From assembly GCF_901764995.1 (NCBI RefSeq), contig NZ_CABFKI010000009.1:1-64000 (forward strand): 64,000 nt of DNA, read 5' to 3'. How positions within the stretch are numbered: position 1 is the stretch's first letter; each line of letters starts with the position of its first letter. Under the pieces are notes generated by a model. The model searched no databases and was not told where the DNA came from. It worked only from the letters and a program-made list of their open reading frames with translations. The stretch comes from Actinobacillus porcinus. Its GTDB lineage: Bacteria; Pseudomonadota; Gammaproteobacteria; Enterobacterales; Pasteurellaceae. Shown one piece after another: positions 18,705 to 27,797 of this stretch. The translations under genes were made by a program, and so were the position numbers.

Positions 18705-19472
18705 TTAGATAAACTGGATTTTGGTTCGGTGTGAACCCGACAATTCATAAAGTTTTTCTAAATCATTAATGGTGAGATATTTGCCTTGCACATTTAAAAT
18801 GCCCATTTTTTGGAAGCGTCCAAGTAAACGGCTAATGGTTTCAACGGTTAAGCCAAGGTAATTACCAATATCCCCACGTGTCATTGTGAGACGGAATTCT
18901 TTAGAAGAGAAACCTCTTGCGCCATAACGTTTTGAAAGATTATAAATAAAGGCGGCGAGACGTTCTTCTGCATTCATTTTTGAGAGCAACAAAATCATTT
19001 CTTGATCCGCTTGAATTTCGTTACTCATTAAACGCATCATTTGTTGGCGCAATTTAGGCATTTTGCCTGTTAAATCGTCTAAAATATCAAAGGGAATTTC
19101 ACAAACCATGGCGGTTTCAAGCGCTTGAGCAAAGCTTGGGTGTTTCATATTCATAATGGCATCAAAGCCAATTAAATCACCCGGTAAATGGAATGAGGTG
19201 ATTTGCTCTTCCCCTGTTTCGCTAATCGTGTAGGATTTGATCGTACCCGAACGAATTGCATAGATAGAGTTAAGGTTATCACCGGCTTTAAAAAGCACTT
19301 GTGATTTGTGGATAGGTTTTTTACGCTCAATGATATTGTCAAGTTGATCTAATTCTTGTTCATTGAGTGTAAAAGGAATGCATAGTTGGCTAATACTGCA
19401 ATCTTGACAGTGAATAGCACAGCCACCAGATTGAATTCGGCGATTCGCGTCATTGGTTGTTGTAGATGTCAT
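18705..19472 (-). CDS. fnr: Fumarate/nitrate reduction regulator FNR
   Basis: Oxygen-sensing Crp/Fnr regulator whose [4Fe-4S] cluster allows dimerisation and DNA binding without oxygen. The 255 residues carry the N-terminal cysteines Cys18, Cys22, Cys25 and Cys31 (the X2 and X5 spacings as in E. coli) and the distant ligand Cys124 in MVCEIPFD. The cyclic-nucleotide-like fold follows, then a helix-turn-helix with the recognition residues of [13 protein letters not shown] (Glu, Ser, Arg), which read TTGAT half-sites. A matching site lies in its own promoter. Confidence 0.97.
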   Translation of the reverse strand: MTSTTTNDANRRIQSGGCAIHCQDCSISQLCIPFTLNEQELDQLDNIIERKKPIHKSQVLFKAGDNLNSIYAIRSGTIKSYTISETGEEQITSFHLPGDLIGFDAIMNMKHPSFAQALETAMVCEIPFDILDDLTGKMPKLRQQMMRLMSNEIQADQEMILLLSKMNAEERLAAFIYNLSKRYGARGFSSKEFRLTMTRGDIGNYLGLTVETISRLLGRFQKMGILNVQGKYLTINDLEKLYELSGSHRTKIQFI

Positions 19473-19527
19473 GAATTCCCTAATCCATTTGAAAAAACTG
19501 GATAAACTACGAAATTTTTGGTTAAAA

Positions 19528-19541
19528 TTGATCTAGCTCAA
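19528..19541. promoter_or_regulatory. FNR box upstream of fnr
   Basis: TTGATCTAGCTCAA matches TTGAT-N4-ATCAA at 9 of 10 positions, about 55 bp upstream of the fnr start. It suggests autoregulation. Confidence 0.6.
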
Positions 19542-19609
19542 GAAAGTGAAAGGATTTTAACATTAAATTAGCAAATTAAGAAGTAATAAATAAATGAAAA
19601 GGGAAAATT

Positions 19610-19705
19610 ATGGCTGTTGAAAAATTAACAAAGACAAGACTTCTTCAAATTATTGTGATGTTGCTTATTCTTATTGGGGCATTTTTGTATCGAACTTATC
19701 AATAA
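19610..19705 (+). CDS. Predicted 31-residue single-pass membrane peptide
   Basis: Short ORF divergent from fnr: MAVEKLTKTRLLQIIVML and on, ending YRTYQ. A basic N-terminus (three lysines and an arginine in residues 1-10) is followed by about 15 hydrophobic residues (12-26) and a short polar tail, a classic small membrane protein layout. A GGGAAAA ribosome-binding site lies 2-8 bp upstream. It shares the promoter region with fnr, including the FNR box, so it may respond to oxygen. I do not recognise a named family. It could be non-coding, but length, topology and ribosome-binding site favour translation. Confidence 0.5.
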   Translation: MAVEKLTKTRLLQIIVMLLILIGAFLYRTYQ

Positions 19706-19782
19706 TGAGTGCAAAGGAATGAGTACAAAGGAAATTAGCTAACAATATAGCGTGACGATGTCACAAGATAAATAAGAAAAAA

Positions 19783-19807
19783 AATGACCGCACTTAGTAC
19801 GGTCATT
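19783..19807 (-). terminator. Terminator of the ferritin operon
   Basis: AATGACCG (19783-19790) pairs with CGGTCATT (19800-19807). On the minus strand the stem is followed by a run of T (complement of 19776-19784). It contains a near-complete uptake signal. Confidence 0.75.
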
Positions 19808-19821
19808 GGGTATTTAATGTA

Positions 19822-20319
19822 TTAGTTTGCTGTGGCTAAACGTGCTAAATCTTTATCAATAAAGAATAATGACTTGCCATCTTCGCCCACAAGATTGAAT
19901 TTATCCAAGATACTACCGAATAATTTTTCTTCTTCGTGTTGTTCGCCTACGAACCATTGTAAATGATTGAATGCAGACCAATCTTTTGCTTCTAATGTTG
20001 CGGTTACTAATTCATTGATTTTACGCGTGATCAATTTTTCGTGTTCAAAGGTTAATTCAATCACTTGACGTAAGGATTGATATTCGTGTGCCGGTGCTTC
20101 AATCGCTTCAATTTTAGCTTCTGCACCGGTTTCAATTAAATAGGTGAAGATCTTACGCATATGTTGCATTTCTTCTGCTGCGTGTGCACTTAAAAACTGT
20201 GCTGCACCTACATAGCCTTTATGTTCGCACCACGCACTCATTTGCAAATATAAGTTAGAAGAGTAGAACTCAAGGTTCATTTGTTCATTTAATAATTTAA
20301 TGATGTTAGATGGTAACAT
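19822..20319 (-). CDS. Non-haem ferritin, second of a pair
   Basis: Ferritin-fold iron storage protein of 165 residues. The diiron ferroxidase ligands are visible in [26 protein letters not shown] and the Glu-rich [15 protein letters not shown] helix. It is about 60 percent like its upstream neighbour by eye, so the two are tandem duplicates that probably make a heteropolymer. H. influenzae has the same adjacent pair. It starts 17 bp after the first ferritin's stop with a GGAGAGA ribosome-binding site, so the two genes are cotranscribed. Confidence 0.93.
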   Translation of the reverse strand: MLPSNIIKLLNEQMNLEFYSSNLYLQMSAWCEHKGYVGAAQFLSAHAAEEMQHMRKIFTYLIETGAEAKIEAIEAPAHEYQSLRQVIELTFEHEKLITRKINELVTATLEAKDWSAFNHLQWFVGEQHEEEKLFGSILDKFNLVGEDGKSLFFIDKDLARLATAN

Positions 20320-20336
20320 GGTATTTCTCTCCTAAA

Positions 20337-20822
20337 TTATAAAGTCGCTAAATCTCTGTCGATAAAATATAAAGAACGGCCGTCTTCACCAAGAATATCA
20401 AATTTATCAATAATACCTGAGAAGAGCGTTTCTTCTTCGTGTTGTTCCGCAACATACCATTGCAAGAAGTTAAAGGTTGAATAATCTTTGCTTTCGTAAG
20501 TCACTTCAACTAATTCATTGATTTTTGACGTAATGAATTTTTCATGTTCTAACGTGGTTTCAAATACTTCTCTTAATGAGGCATATTCAGCACGTGGGGC
20601 TTCGATTTTACCTAAAATTGGCAAGCCGCCTGTTTCGCTGATGTATTGGAATAATTTTTGCATATGTTGCATTTCTTCATCCGCATGACGGCGTAAAAAT
20701 GCGGCAGCACCTGCATAACCGCGCTTTTCACACCACGCGCTCATTTGTAAATAAATATTTGATGAATGAAACTCTAAATTAATTTGTTCATTCAATTTAT
20801 CAGTGATTGCTTTATTTAACAT
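20337..20822 (-). CDS. Non-haem ferritin, first of a pair
   Basis: Ferritin of 161 residues and promoter-proximal gene of the two-gene iron storage operon. The ferroxidase motifs are [39 protein letters not shown] and [17 protein letters not shown], followed by the characteristic [15 protein letters not shown] end. The start has an AAGGA ribosome-binding site. The upstream region 20823-21001 is AT-rich with no clear Fur palindrome that I can defend. Confidence 0.93.
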   Translation of the reverse strand: MLNKAITDKLNEQINLEFHSSNIYLQMSAWCEKRGYAGAAAFLRRHADEEMQHMQKLFQYISETGGLPILGKIEAPRAEYASLREVFETTLEHEKFITSKINELVEVTYESKDYSTFNFLQWYVAEQHEEETLFSGIIDKFDILGEDGRSLYFIDRDLATL

Positions 20823-21001
20823 GATAGTATCCTTCTTTCTAATAAAGTAATGATATAAGCCATTAATCGGTGTTCATTTTAACCTTTTTTTTACAATTTT
20901 CAACCATTATATTTTATAAGTAATTAATTTTATTCATAATTTTAATGGTAACCATTCTTATTTTGGTCATCAAGATATAAATAATTTTCAACTGTTTTTA
21001 T

Positions 21002-21418
21002 TTAAAGCGTCAAAACTAATACACCTGCAATGATTAAACTTGCACCTAAAATCAACTTCATACTAAGAGGTTCGCCCAGTACAACCACTCCAAGCACGAT
21101 AGCAATAACAACACTCAATTTATCAATAGGGGCGACCCAAGAGGCGGGGGCAAGTTGTAGTGCGCGATAGTACAACAGCCAAGATAAACCTGTTGCCACA
21201 CCGGATAGAATCAAAAAAGCGAAGGGTTTAGCGGCAATATGTTGGGGTAATTGCCATTCATTTCGCGCGGTAATAATGCCAGCGGTGACAAAAAAGATCA
21301 CAATCGTACGAATAAAGGTGGCGAGATTGCTATTCATCCCTTCGACACCTAACTTACCAAAGATAGCGGTTAAACCTGCGAAAAATGCTGAACCGACAGC
21401 AAAAATAATCCAGTTCAT
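21002..21418 (-). CDS. EamA/DMT family half-length membrane transporter
   Basis: Inner-membrane protein with a single EamA domain. Its 138 residues form about five hydrophobic segments: FAVGSAFFAGLTAIFGKLGV at the start, LILSGVATGLSWLLYYRAL in the middle, and LIIAGVLVLTL at the end. Full DMT transporters carry two such repeats, so this 'half' protein probably dimerises, like EmrE-type small exporters. The substrate is unknown. It lies 21 bp after the Set-type exporter stop on the same strand, suggesting one transcript. Confidence 0.8.
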   Translation of the reverse strand: MNWIIFAVGSAFFAGLTAIFGKLGVEGMNSNLATFIRTIVIFFVTAGIITARNEWQLPQHIAAKPFAFLILSGVATGLSWLLYYRALQLAPASWVAPIDKLSVVIAIVLGVVVLGEPLSMKLILGASLIIAGVLVLTL

Positions 21419-21439
21419 TTTGATCCTTAATTCTAGAGA

Positions 21440-22618
21440 TTAGGCGGATTTTACTTTTGTAAAACAGAGTGTTGCAATAATAAGCACCACAATAGAAACA
21501 TAAAATACCGAACTATAATGCCAATGCTGCGCAATAATTCCAGCCACAGGGCCGCTGGCAATCCAGCTGCTTTTAGCCGCATTGGAAAATAATGTGGTCG
21601 CCGTTCCCATTTGCGTTGGCATAAGATCTTGAAAATACACCATACCAATGGTGGCAACAATACCGATAATAATGGCATTGAGTAATTGTAAACTGATCAA
21701 TTGCCACGTTTGTGTTGCCCAAGGTAAACCGATATAGAATAATAATCCCGCCAAAAGTGCGGTAAAAATCAGTGCTTTTTTGCTGTAATATTTAGTTAAA
21801 TAGCCGGCAATCAACATAATCGGAATTTCTATTCCTGCGGCAGTTCCCATTAATATACCCGCTAAACGTTCGGGTAAATTGAGCTCGTGAATAACATATA
21901 AAGGCATATTTATCAAATACATACCATTACTTCCCATCACTAAAAAGCACATCATAAATAAGTAAAATACGCTTTTCTTGTCTGTTTGCGAATCTTCAAT
22001 GTGATGTTTTTTGGGGGCGATATGACGCATCTTTGTTTTAGGCAAAAGTACAGCTGAAATCAAAGCACATAACAAAAATGCCAAGGCAGCAACAAGATAC
22101 ATATAGTCAAAGCCCCAACCCAGTGCAATACTAAAAGACAATGGCGGTCCAACAATCCAAGCAAGCGAAATTTGCGTACGCATAATTGTAGTAAACATCA
22201 CCGCTTCACGCCCTGAGTTTTCCGCATATTCACGCGCTAACGCAAAAGATTGGGGATTTGATGCCGCACCAATACCTAATAAAAATGTCCCGAGAAAAGC
22301 CAGTACATAGTAATTGCGGCTATAAGCAAAAACCAAACACCCCATCATTGCAATTATGCAACAAATAATGATGATTTTACGGCGATCATCAAGCTTATCC
22401 GAATAACGCGCTAAAATTTGACTTAACACAATCCCCATTAGCGCGTTAAAAGCATAAAACAAGCCCACCATAAAAGGCGAAACCTGAATTTCCTGAGATA
22501 AAAACAGACTCAGTGTCGGCAGTTGAAAAGACGAGGCAATACCGGTTAAAAAGGCAATAAGCAAAAAAGCAAAAGCAACGGTATTGGCTTTTTGTTCTGA
22601 ATGTGATGGGGAAAGCAT
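21440..22618 (-). CDS. Set family sugar efflux transporter (MFS)
   Basis: Major facilitator of the SetA/SetB type, which exports sugars and sugar analogues. The 392 residues have about 12 hydrophobic segments. Strong family signatures are LPTLSLFLSQEI near 30, FALAREYAENSGREAVMFTTIMRTQISLAWIVGPPL around 125-160, LAGILMGTAAGIEIPIMLIAGY around 250, and FQDLMPTQMGTATTLFSNA near 330. Aligned from memory it tracks E. coli SetA well. The substrate range is not predictable. Confidence 0.88.
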   Translation of the reverse strand: MLSPSHSEQKANTVAFAFLLIAFLTGIASSFQLPTLSLFLSQEIQVSPFMVGLFYAFNALMGIVLSQILARYSDKLDDRRKIIIICCIIAMMGCLVFAYSRNYYVLAFLGTFLLGIGAASNPQSFALAREYAENSGREAVMFTTIMRTQISLAWIVGPPLSFSIALGWGFDYMYLVAALAFLLCALISAVLLPKTKMRHIAPKKHHIEDSQTDKKSVFYLFMMCFLVMGSNGMYLINMPLYVIHELNLPERLAGILMGTAAGIEIPIMLIAGYLTKYYSKKALIFTALLAGLLFYIGLPWATQTWQLISLQLLNAIIIGIVATIGMVYFQDLMPTQMGTATTLFSNAAKSSWIASGPVAGIIAQHWHYSSVFYVSIVVLIIATLCFTKVKSA

Positions 22619-22771
22619 AAGATTAATCAGTGAGAAAATTTGGTGGAATTATAACAAAAATGAAAGAAAGATAACCGCACTTTTGCTGAAGTTGAGAGAA
22701 AAACCGTGAATTCTTTTTGGAAATATGGTAAAACTACTGGCGAATTTTTTAACTTTTATATAGGAAAAGCA

Positions 22772-23599
22772 ATGTCAAACTTACAAACAATCATTGAAGA
22801 AGCGTTTGAACGCCGTGCAGAAATTACGCCTAAAACTGTTGATGCAGCAACACGTGCAGCCATTGAAGAAGTGATCGAGGGCTTGGATAGCGGTAAATAT
22901 CGCGTAGCTGAAAAAATTGATGGCGATTGGGTTACTCACCAATGGTTGAAAAAAGCCGTGTTATTATCTTTCCGTATCAATGATAACGAGATGATTGATG
23001 GTGCAGAAACAAAATATTACGATAAAGTGCCTTTAAAATTTGCGGATTATACGGCAGAACGTTTCCAACAAGAAGGTTTCCGTGTGGTGCCGTCAGCAAC
23101 AGTGCGTAAAGGGGCTTATATTTCTAAAAACTGTGTGTTAATGCCATCTTATGTCAATATTGGTGCGCATGTGGGCGAAGGCACGATGGTGGATACTTGG
23201 GCAACGGTAGGTTCTTGTGCACAAATCGGTAAAAATGTTCACTTATCAGGTGGCGTGGGTATCGGTGGGGTGTTAGAACCATTACAAGCTAACCCGACTA
23301 TCATTGGTGATAACTGTTTTATCGGTGCGCGTTCTGAAGTGGTTGAAGGTGTGATCGTTGAAGACGGTTGTGTGATTTCAATGGGCGTATTCATTGGTCA
23401 ATCCACAAAAATTTATGACCGTGAAACAGGCGAAGTGTTCTATGGTCGCGTTCCTGCCGGTTCTGTGGTGGTATCAGGTAGTCTTCCGTCAAAATGTGGT
23501 AAATACAGCTTATACTGTGCGGTTATCGTGAAAAAAGTAGATGCGAAAACCTTGGGTAAAGTGGGTATCAACGAATTACTCCGTACGATTGATGAATAA
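22772..23599 (+). CDS. dapD: 2,3,4,5-tetrahydropyridine-2,6-dicarboxylate N-succinyltransferase
   Basis: Succinyl-CoA-dependent step of the lysine/meso-diaminopimelate pathway. Starting at [15 protein letters not shown] (22772, AGGAAA ribosome-binding site upstream) it is 275 residues, the usual length. The frame continues upstream to 22706 but without homology. It is a left-handed beta-helix built of hexapeptide repeats (for example [20 protein letters not shown] and [19 protein letters not shown]), with the C-terminal [21 protein letters not shown]. Confidence 0.96.
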   Translation: MSNLQTIIEEAFERRAEITPKTVDAATRAAIEEVIEGLDSGKYRVAEKIDGDWVTHQWLKKAVLLSFRINDNEMIDGAETKYYDKVPLKFADYTAERFQQEGFRVVPSATVRKGAYISKNCVLMPSYVNIGAHVGEGTMVDTWATVGSCAQIGKNVHLSGGVGIGGVLEPLQANPTIIGDNCFIGARSEVVEGVIVEDGCVISMGVFIGQSTKIYDRETGEVFYGRVPAGSVVVSGSLPSKCGKYSLYCAVIVKKVDAKTLGKVGINELLRTIDE

Positions 23600-23620
23600 T
23601 TAAACGATTCAAAAATGAAA

Positions 23621-23651
23621 AAAAATCCTCCGACCCTAGGGGGATTTTTTG
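23621..23651 (+). terminator. Terminator of dapD
   Basis: AAAAATCCTCC (from 23621) pairs, with one G-U, to the GGGGGATTTTTT segment ending at 23650. A T-rich run follows. Confidence 0.75.
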
Positions 23652-23685
23652 TTATTGTTAGGTAATAAATATAAGAGAGAACAAG

Positions 23686-23970
23686 ATGCTTTGTGCAATT
23701 TATAAAAGTACGAAAAAAGAGGGGATGTATCTTTATGTTGAAAAACGTGATCAATTTGATAAAGTCCCTGACGCATTGCTAACCGCCTTTGGAAAACCGA
23801 TTTTTGTGATGCTATTTAATTTAGCGGGTTCAAAGCCACTTGTGCAGGCAAAAAATCAAGATGTAATCACTAGTTTGAACACGCAAGGTTTTTATTTACA
23901 AATGCCAAAGCAAGAAGAAAATTTATTGGAACAATTTAAAAACGCGCAAAAATCCGACCGCACTTCGTAA
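23686..23970 (+). CDS. YcgL domain protein
   Basis: Small protein of 94 residues in the YcgL family (UPF0745). The conserved opening [21 protein letters not shown] is followed by FxxVPxALLxxFGKPxFVM, and there is a C-terminal GFYLQMP motif. Molecular function is not established. An uptake signal overlaps the last codons (CCGCACTTCG). It lies between dapD and topA on the same strand. Confidence 0.88.
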   Translation: MLCAIYKSTKKEGMYLYVEKRDQFDKVPDALLTAFGKPIFVMLFNLAGSKPLVQAKNQDVITSLNTQGFYLQMPKQEENLLEQFKNAQKSDRTS

Positions 23971-24084
23971 TGATTAGTTTGTATGTTGTTCATTTAATCA
24001 GGTAGGGTGAAAAAAATACTTGCTGAACCTAGCGGGATTAGGCAATATAAAAAGATAACAAATTTTAGGGAATAGGTAATAATT

Positions 24085-26685
24085 ATGAGCAAATCCTTGG
24101 TTATTGTGGAATCGCCGGCAAAAGCGAAAACCATTAATAAATATCTTGGTAGCAACTATGTTGTGAAGTCAAGCGTTGGGCATATTCGAGATTTGCCAAC
24201 CGCAGGGGCTACCACAGGTGAGAAAGCCAAACCTATTTCAACGAAAGGGTTGAGTGCGGATGAAAAAGCGAAAATTAAGGCTGAAAAAGAACAAGCCGCT
24301 TTAGTCAAGCGCATGGGAATCGATCCTTATCACGATTGGAAAGCGAATTATCAAATTTTGCCCGGCAAAGAAAAGGTGGTTTCTGAACTTAAAGCGTTGG
24401 CAAAAAAAGCGGATCATATTTATCTGGCAACCGACTTGGATAGAGAAGGGGAAGCCATTGCTTGGCATTTGCGCGAAGTGATTGGTGGCGATGAGAGCCG
24501 CTTTAGTCGTGTTGTGTTTAATGAAATCACGAAAAATGCCATTAAACAAGCCTTTGAAAAACCTGAGCAATTAAATTTAGATCGGGTTAATGCTCAGCAA
24601 ACACGCCGTTTTTTAGATCGCGTGGTAGGTTTTATGGTGTCGCCTTTATTGTGGAAAAAAGTGGCGCGCGGTTTATCTGCGGGACGCGTTCAATCGGTTG
24701 CAGTTAAATTATTAGTAGAGCGCGAACACGAAATTAAAGCTTTCCAGCCTGAAGAATATTGGCAAGTGGCCGTTGATACTACGACTGCCAATAAAGACAA
24801 AATTCAATTGGATGTAACTGCCTTTAAAGGCAGTAAATTTGAGCCTAAAAATGAACAACAGGCACAAAGTGCGGTGGATTTTTTAGCGAAATCAGAATAT
24901 GTGATTTCGGATTTAGACACGAAGCCAACCAGCTCTCGTCCACGCCCGCCGTTTATCACCTCAACGCTACAACAGGCAGCTAGTACACGTTTAGGTTTTA
25001 GCGTGAAGAAAACCATGATGATGGCGCAGCGTTTGTATGAAGCAGGTTATATTACCTATATGCGTACAGACAGCACAAATTTAAGCCAAGATGCCTTAAA
25101 TATGGTGCGCGGTTATATTGAACAGCACTTTGGTCATGATTACTTACCGGCTAAACCGAATTTCTATTCAAGCAAAGAAAACGCGCAAGAAGCCCATGAA
25201 GCGATTCGTCCCTCTGATGTGAATATTTCCATGAATGATTTAGTGGGTATGGAAAAAGATGCGGTGCGTTTATATGATTTAATTTGGCGACAATTTGTGG
25301 CTTGCCAAATGCCGGCAGCACAATATGACAGCTCAACGTTAACGGTAATGGCCGGTGATTATGAATTAAAAGCAAAAGGACGAATTTTACGTTTTGACGG
25401 TTGGACAAAAGTGTTGCCACAAACGTCAAAATCCCCTGAAGATCAAGAATTGCCACCGGTTTCAGTCCAGAGCAAACTGGTATTGAAAGCCGTTTTACCG
25501 ACACAGCATTTTACCAAGCCGCCGGCACGTTATACGGAAGCGGCGTTAGTGAAAGAATTGGAAAAACGCGGTATTGGTCGTCCATCAACCTATGCAGCAA
25601 TTATTTCAACCATTCAAGAACGCGGTTATGTTCGTACGGAAAATCGCCGTTTTTATGCAGAAAAAATGGGGGAAATTGTGACCGATCGCCTAAATGAGTC
25701 TTTTGGCGAATTAATGAGTTATGATTTCACTGCCAATATGGAAGATACGCTGGATAAAATTGCCAATGGGTCAAAAAATTGGAAAACAGAACTTAATCAA
25801 TTCTTTAAAGATTTTTCAAGCCAATTAAGCAAAGCGGAATTAGATGAGATTGAAGGGGGGATGAAGCCAAATAGCCTTGTCCCTACAGATATTGATTGTC
25901 CAACTTGTGGACGAAAAATGGCGATTCGTACTGCAAGCACCGGGGTTTTCTTAGGCTGTACAGGCTATGCTTTACCCCCAAAAGAACGCTGTAAAACCAC
26001 TATGAATTTGATTCCGGAAGCGGAATTATTGAATGTGTTAGATAGCGAAACGGAAACCAAAGCCTTGATGGCGCGTAAACGCTGCCCTAAATGTGAATCG
26101 GCGATGGATAGCTATATTATTGATCCAACACGTAAATTACATATTTGTGGTAATAACCCGAATTGCGATGGTTATCTTGTGGAGCAAGGTACATTTAAAA
26201 TTAAGGGCTATGACGGCCCAATCGTGGAATGTGATAAATGCGGTGCGGATATGCATCTCAAACTAGGGCGTTTTGGCAAATATATGGCTTGTACAAGCTG
26301 TGATAATACCCGCAAGATTTTGAAAAACGGCGAAGTGGCACCACCCAAAGAAGAGCCGATTGCGTTTCCTGAGCTGAAATGTGAAAAAGCAGATGCTTAT
26401 TTTGTGTTGCGAGACAGTGCCGTTGGGGTGTTTATGTCAGCCCATAATTTCCCGAAAGTACGAGAAAGTCGCGCGGCTAAAGTGTCAGAATTAGCCCAAT
26501 ATCGCGAACGTTTACCGGAGAAATTCCAATATTTGGCAGATGCACCAACGCAAGATCCGGATGGTAACGAAGCGATTATTCGCTTTAGCCGTAAAGAAAA
26601 ACGTCAATATATCACCTCAGAAAAAGGTGGAAAGCAAACGAAATGGATACTGAATTATATTGATGGTAAGTGGGTAGAGAAGTAG
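24085..26685 (+). CDS. topA: DNA topoisomerase I
   Basis: Type IA topoisomerase that relaxes negative supercoils. The 866 residues are close to E. coli TopA (865). The TOPRIM domain has [13 protein letters not shown] (5-17) with the acidic [13 protein letters not shown] near 118. The active-site tyrosine is in [13 protein letters not shown] near 327. The C-terminal part has three cysteine clusters: CPTCGRK..C near 620, [15 protein letters not shown] near 672, and [12 protein letters not shown] near 718. These are zinc ribbons, followed by a ribbon-like C-terminal domain. Confidence 0.97.
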   Translation: MSKSLVIVESPAKAKTINKYLGSNYVVKSSVGHIRDLPTAGATTGEKAKPISTKGLSADEKAKIKAEKEQAALVKRMGIDPYHDWKANYQILPGKEKVVSELKALAKKADHIYLATDLDREGEAIAWHLREVIGGDESRFSRVVFNEITKNAIKQAFEKPEQLNLDRVNAQQTRRFLDRVVGFMVSPLLWKKVARGLSAGRVQSVAVKLLVEREHEIKAFQPEEYWQVAVDTTTANKDKIQLDVTAFKGSKFEPKNEQQAQSAVDFLAKSEYVISDLDTKPTSSRPRPPFITSTLQQAASTRLGFSVKKTMMMAQRLYEAGYITYMRTDSTNLSQDALNMVRGYIEQHFGHDYLPAKPNFYSSKENAQEAHEAIRPSDVNISMNDLVGMEKDAVRLYDLIWRQFVACQMPAAQYDSSTLTVMAGDYELKAKGRILRFDGWTKVLPQTSKSPEDQELPPVSVQSKLVLKAVLPTQHFTKPPARYTEAALVKELEKRGIGRPSTYAAIISTIQERGYVRTENRRFYAEKMGEIVTDRLNESFGELMSYDFTANMEDTLDKIANGSKNWKTELNQFFKDFSSQLSKAELDEIEGGMKPNSLVPTDIDCPTCGRKMAIRTASTGVFLGCTGYALPPKERCKTTMNLIPEAELLNVLDSETETKALMARKRCPKCESAMDSYIIDPTRKLHICGNNPNCDGYLVEQGTFKIKGYDGPIVECDKCGADMHLKLGRFGKYMACTSCDNTRKILKNGEVAPPKEEPIAFPELKCEKADAYFVLRDSAVGVFMSAHNFPKVRESRAAKVSELAQYRERLPEKFQYLADAPTQDPDGNEAIIRFSRKEKRQYITSEKGGKQTKWILNYIDGKWVEK

Positions 26686-26707
26686 CCTCGCTTAGAATAG
26701 GAAAGTG

Positions 26708-26745
26708 CGGTGATTAAAAATCATATTTTAATCACCGTTTTTTTA
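26708..26745 (+). terminator. Terminator of topA
   Basis: Perfect 12-bp stem CGGTGATTAAAA (26708-26719) / TTTTAATCACCG (26726-26737) followed by T7. An uptake signal forms part of the stem. Confidence 0.85.
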
Positions 26746-26913
26746 TAACTTGAATTGTATATTCCGCAAAAAAATAAAAATTTTTGTGATCTCGGTAGCA
26801 AATTTTAGTTTTTTTCGTTGCGTAAAAGGGGAAAATCCTTGATGATTCATAGCGATACAGGAGATAAGGCTGCGGTCTTATTATGTAGTTAAGTTGCCTA
26901 GAAGGAGAAATAA

Positions 26914-27123
26914 ATGGAAGCAGGTGTTGTAAAATGGTTTAATAATGCCAAAGGATTTGGTTTTATTAATGCAGAAGGTAGTGACGAAGATATTTTTGCG
27001 CATTTTTCAGTGATCGAAATGGAAGGTTATCGTTCACTAAAAGCTGGTCAAAAGGTAAATTTTGAAGCAGTCCATGGGGAAAAAGGTTCTCACGCTACCA
27101 AAATTGTTCCTGTCGTTGAATAG
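26914..27123 (+). CDS. cspD: Cold-shock domain protein, CspD-like
   Basis: Single cold-shock domain of 69 residues. RNP1-like KGFGFI is at residues 14-19 and RNP2-like DIFAHFSV at 26-33, followed by the GYRSLKAGQKVNFE segment typical of CspD. E. coli CspD is a single-stranded DNA-binding inhibitor of replication in stationary phase. The assignment to CspD over CspA types rests on MEAGVVKWFNNAKGFGFI. A strong AAGGAG ribosome-binding site is at 26902-26907, and the 5' leader is about 170 bp after the topA terminator. Confidence 0.88.
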   Translation: MEAGVVKWFNNAKGFGFINAEGSDEDIFAHFSVIEMEGYRSLKAGQKVNFEAVHGEKGSHATKIVPVVE

Positions 27124-27143
27124 GAGCATGAGTCGTATTAATT

Positions 27144-27196
27144 TCCCCTAATTTGAACACATATCATTCTGATAGTGCTTGAATTAGGGGATTTTT
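27144..27196. terminator. Terminator between cspD and matP
   Basis: TCCCCTAATT (27144-27153) pairs with AATTAGGGGA (27182-27191), followed by T7. The two flanking genes converge here, so it can serve both. Confidence 0.75.
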
Positions 27197-27643
27197 TTAT
27201 TTCAACAAGTCTTTTAAGCCCGCTTTCATGGTGGACATTTTGCTCTCAAACAAGGCCTTACTTTCACGCTCATCAATCATATAAGAAATCGTTTCAGATA
27301 AGGTCATATTCATTTTACGTGAATATTTTGAGAGTCGATTCCAAACTGCATATTCCAAATCAATAGATTTTTTCTTGGTATGTTGTTTTTCGGCATTAAA
27401 AAAACGTTTACGGCGCGCTCGAATAGCCTGATCCAGTTTTACAACCAGATTTTCAGCCATATCTTCCTTAATCCATTTTTCCACAAGTTCAGGGTGATTA
27501 CGGCTTTCATTTAGCTGTTTCACTTTTTCTTCTTGCAAACTACGCTCGGTATAGCGAGTAATATTTTCACCTTCACGACTTTTCTTAATTAAATAGAGCC
27601 ATTTCCATTGAGCTTCTTGATTTTCTAATTTTTGGTATTTCAT
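27197..27643 (-). CDS. matP: Macrodomain Ter protein MatP
   Basis: Ribbon-helix-helix protein that binds matS sites and organises the Ter macrodomain. The 148 residues begin with MKYQKLENQEAQWKWLYLIKK, the DNA-contact helices, carry the RARRKRFFNAEKQHTKKKSIDLEYAVW region, and end in the RHH plus coiled coil (MTLSETISYMIDE). The order matP, Lon-like protease, fabA is the same as in E. coli (ycbG-ycbZ-fabA), which supports the call. Confidence 0.95.
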   Translation of the reverse strand: MKYQKLENQEAQWKWLYLIKKSREGENITRYTERSLQEEKVKQLNESRNHPELVEKWIKEDMAENLVVKLDQAIRARRKRFFNAEKQHTKKKSIDLEYAVWNRLSKYSRKMNMTLSETISYMIDERESKALFESKMSTMKAGLKDLLK

Positions 27644-27797
27644 CGCAATGCTTCTTCTGTGACGTGGTAACTGGAATTAATATACGCTTTTTGAATAAAA
27701 ATTTCTACTGAAAATATGAAATTATGCGATAATTAAAACCGACTTAGTAAGAAAGAAATTATCTTTCCATCCCAATTTTAAAAATGAGAACCTTAGT

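Noticed and set aside
27175..27366. 63-residue ORF opposite matP
   Set aside because: Antisense shadow overlapping the cspD-matP terminator.
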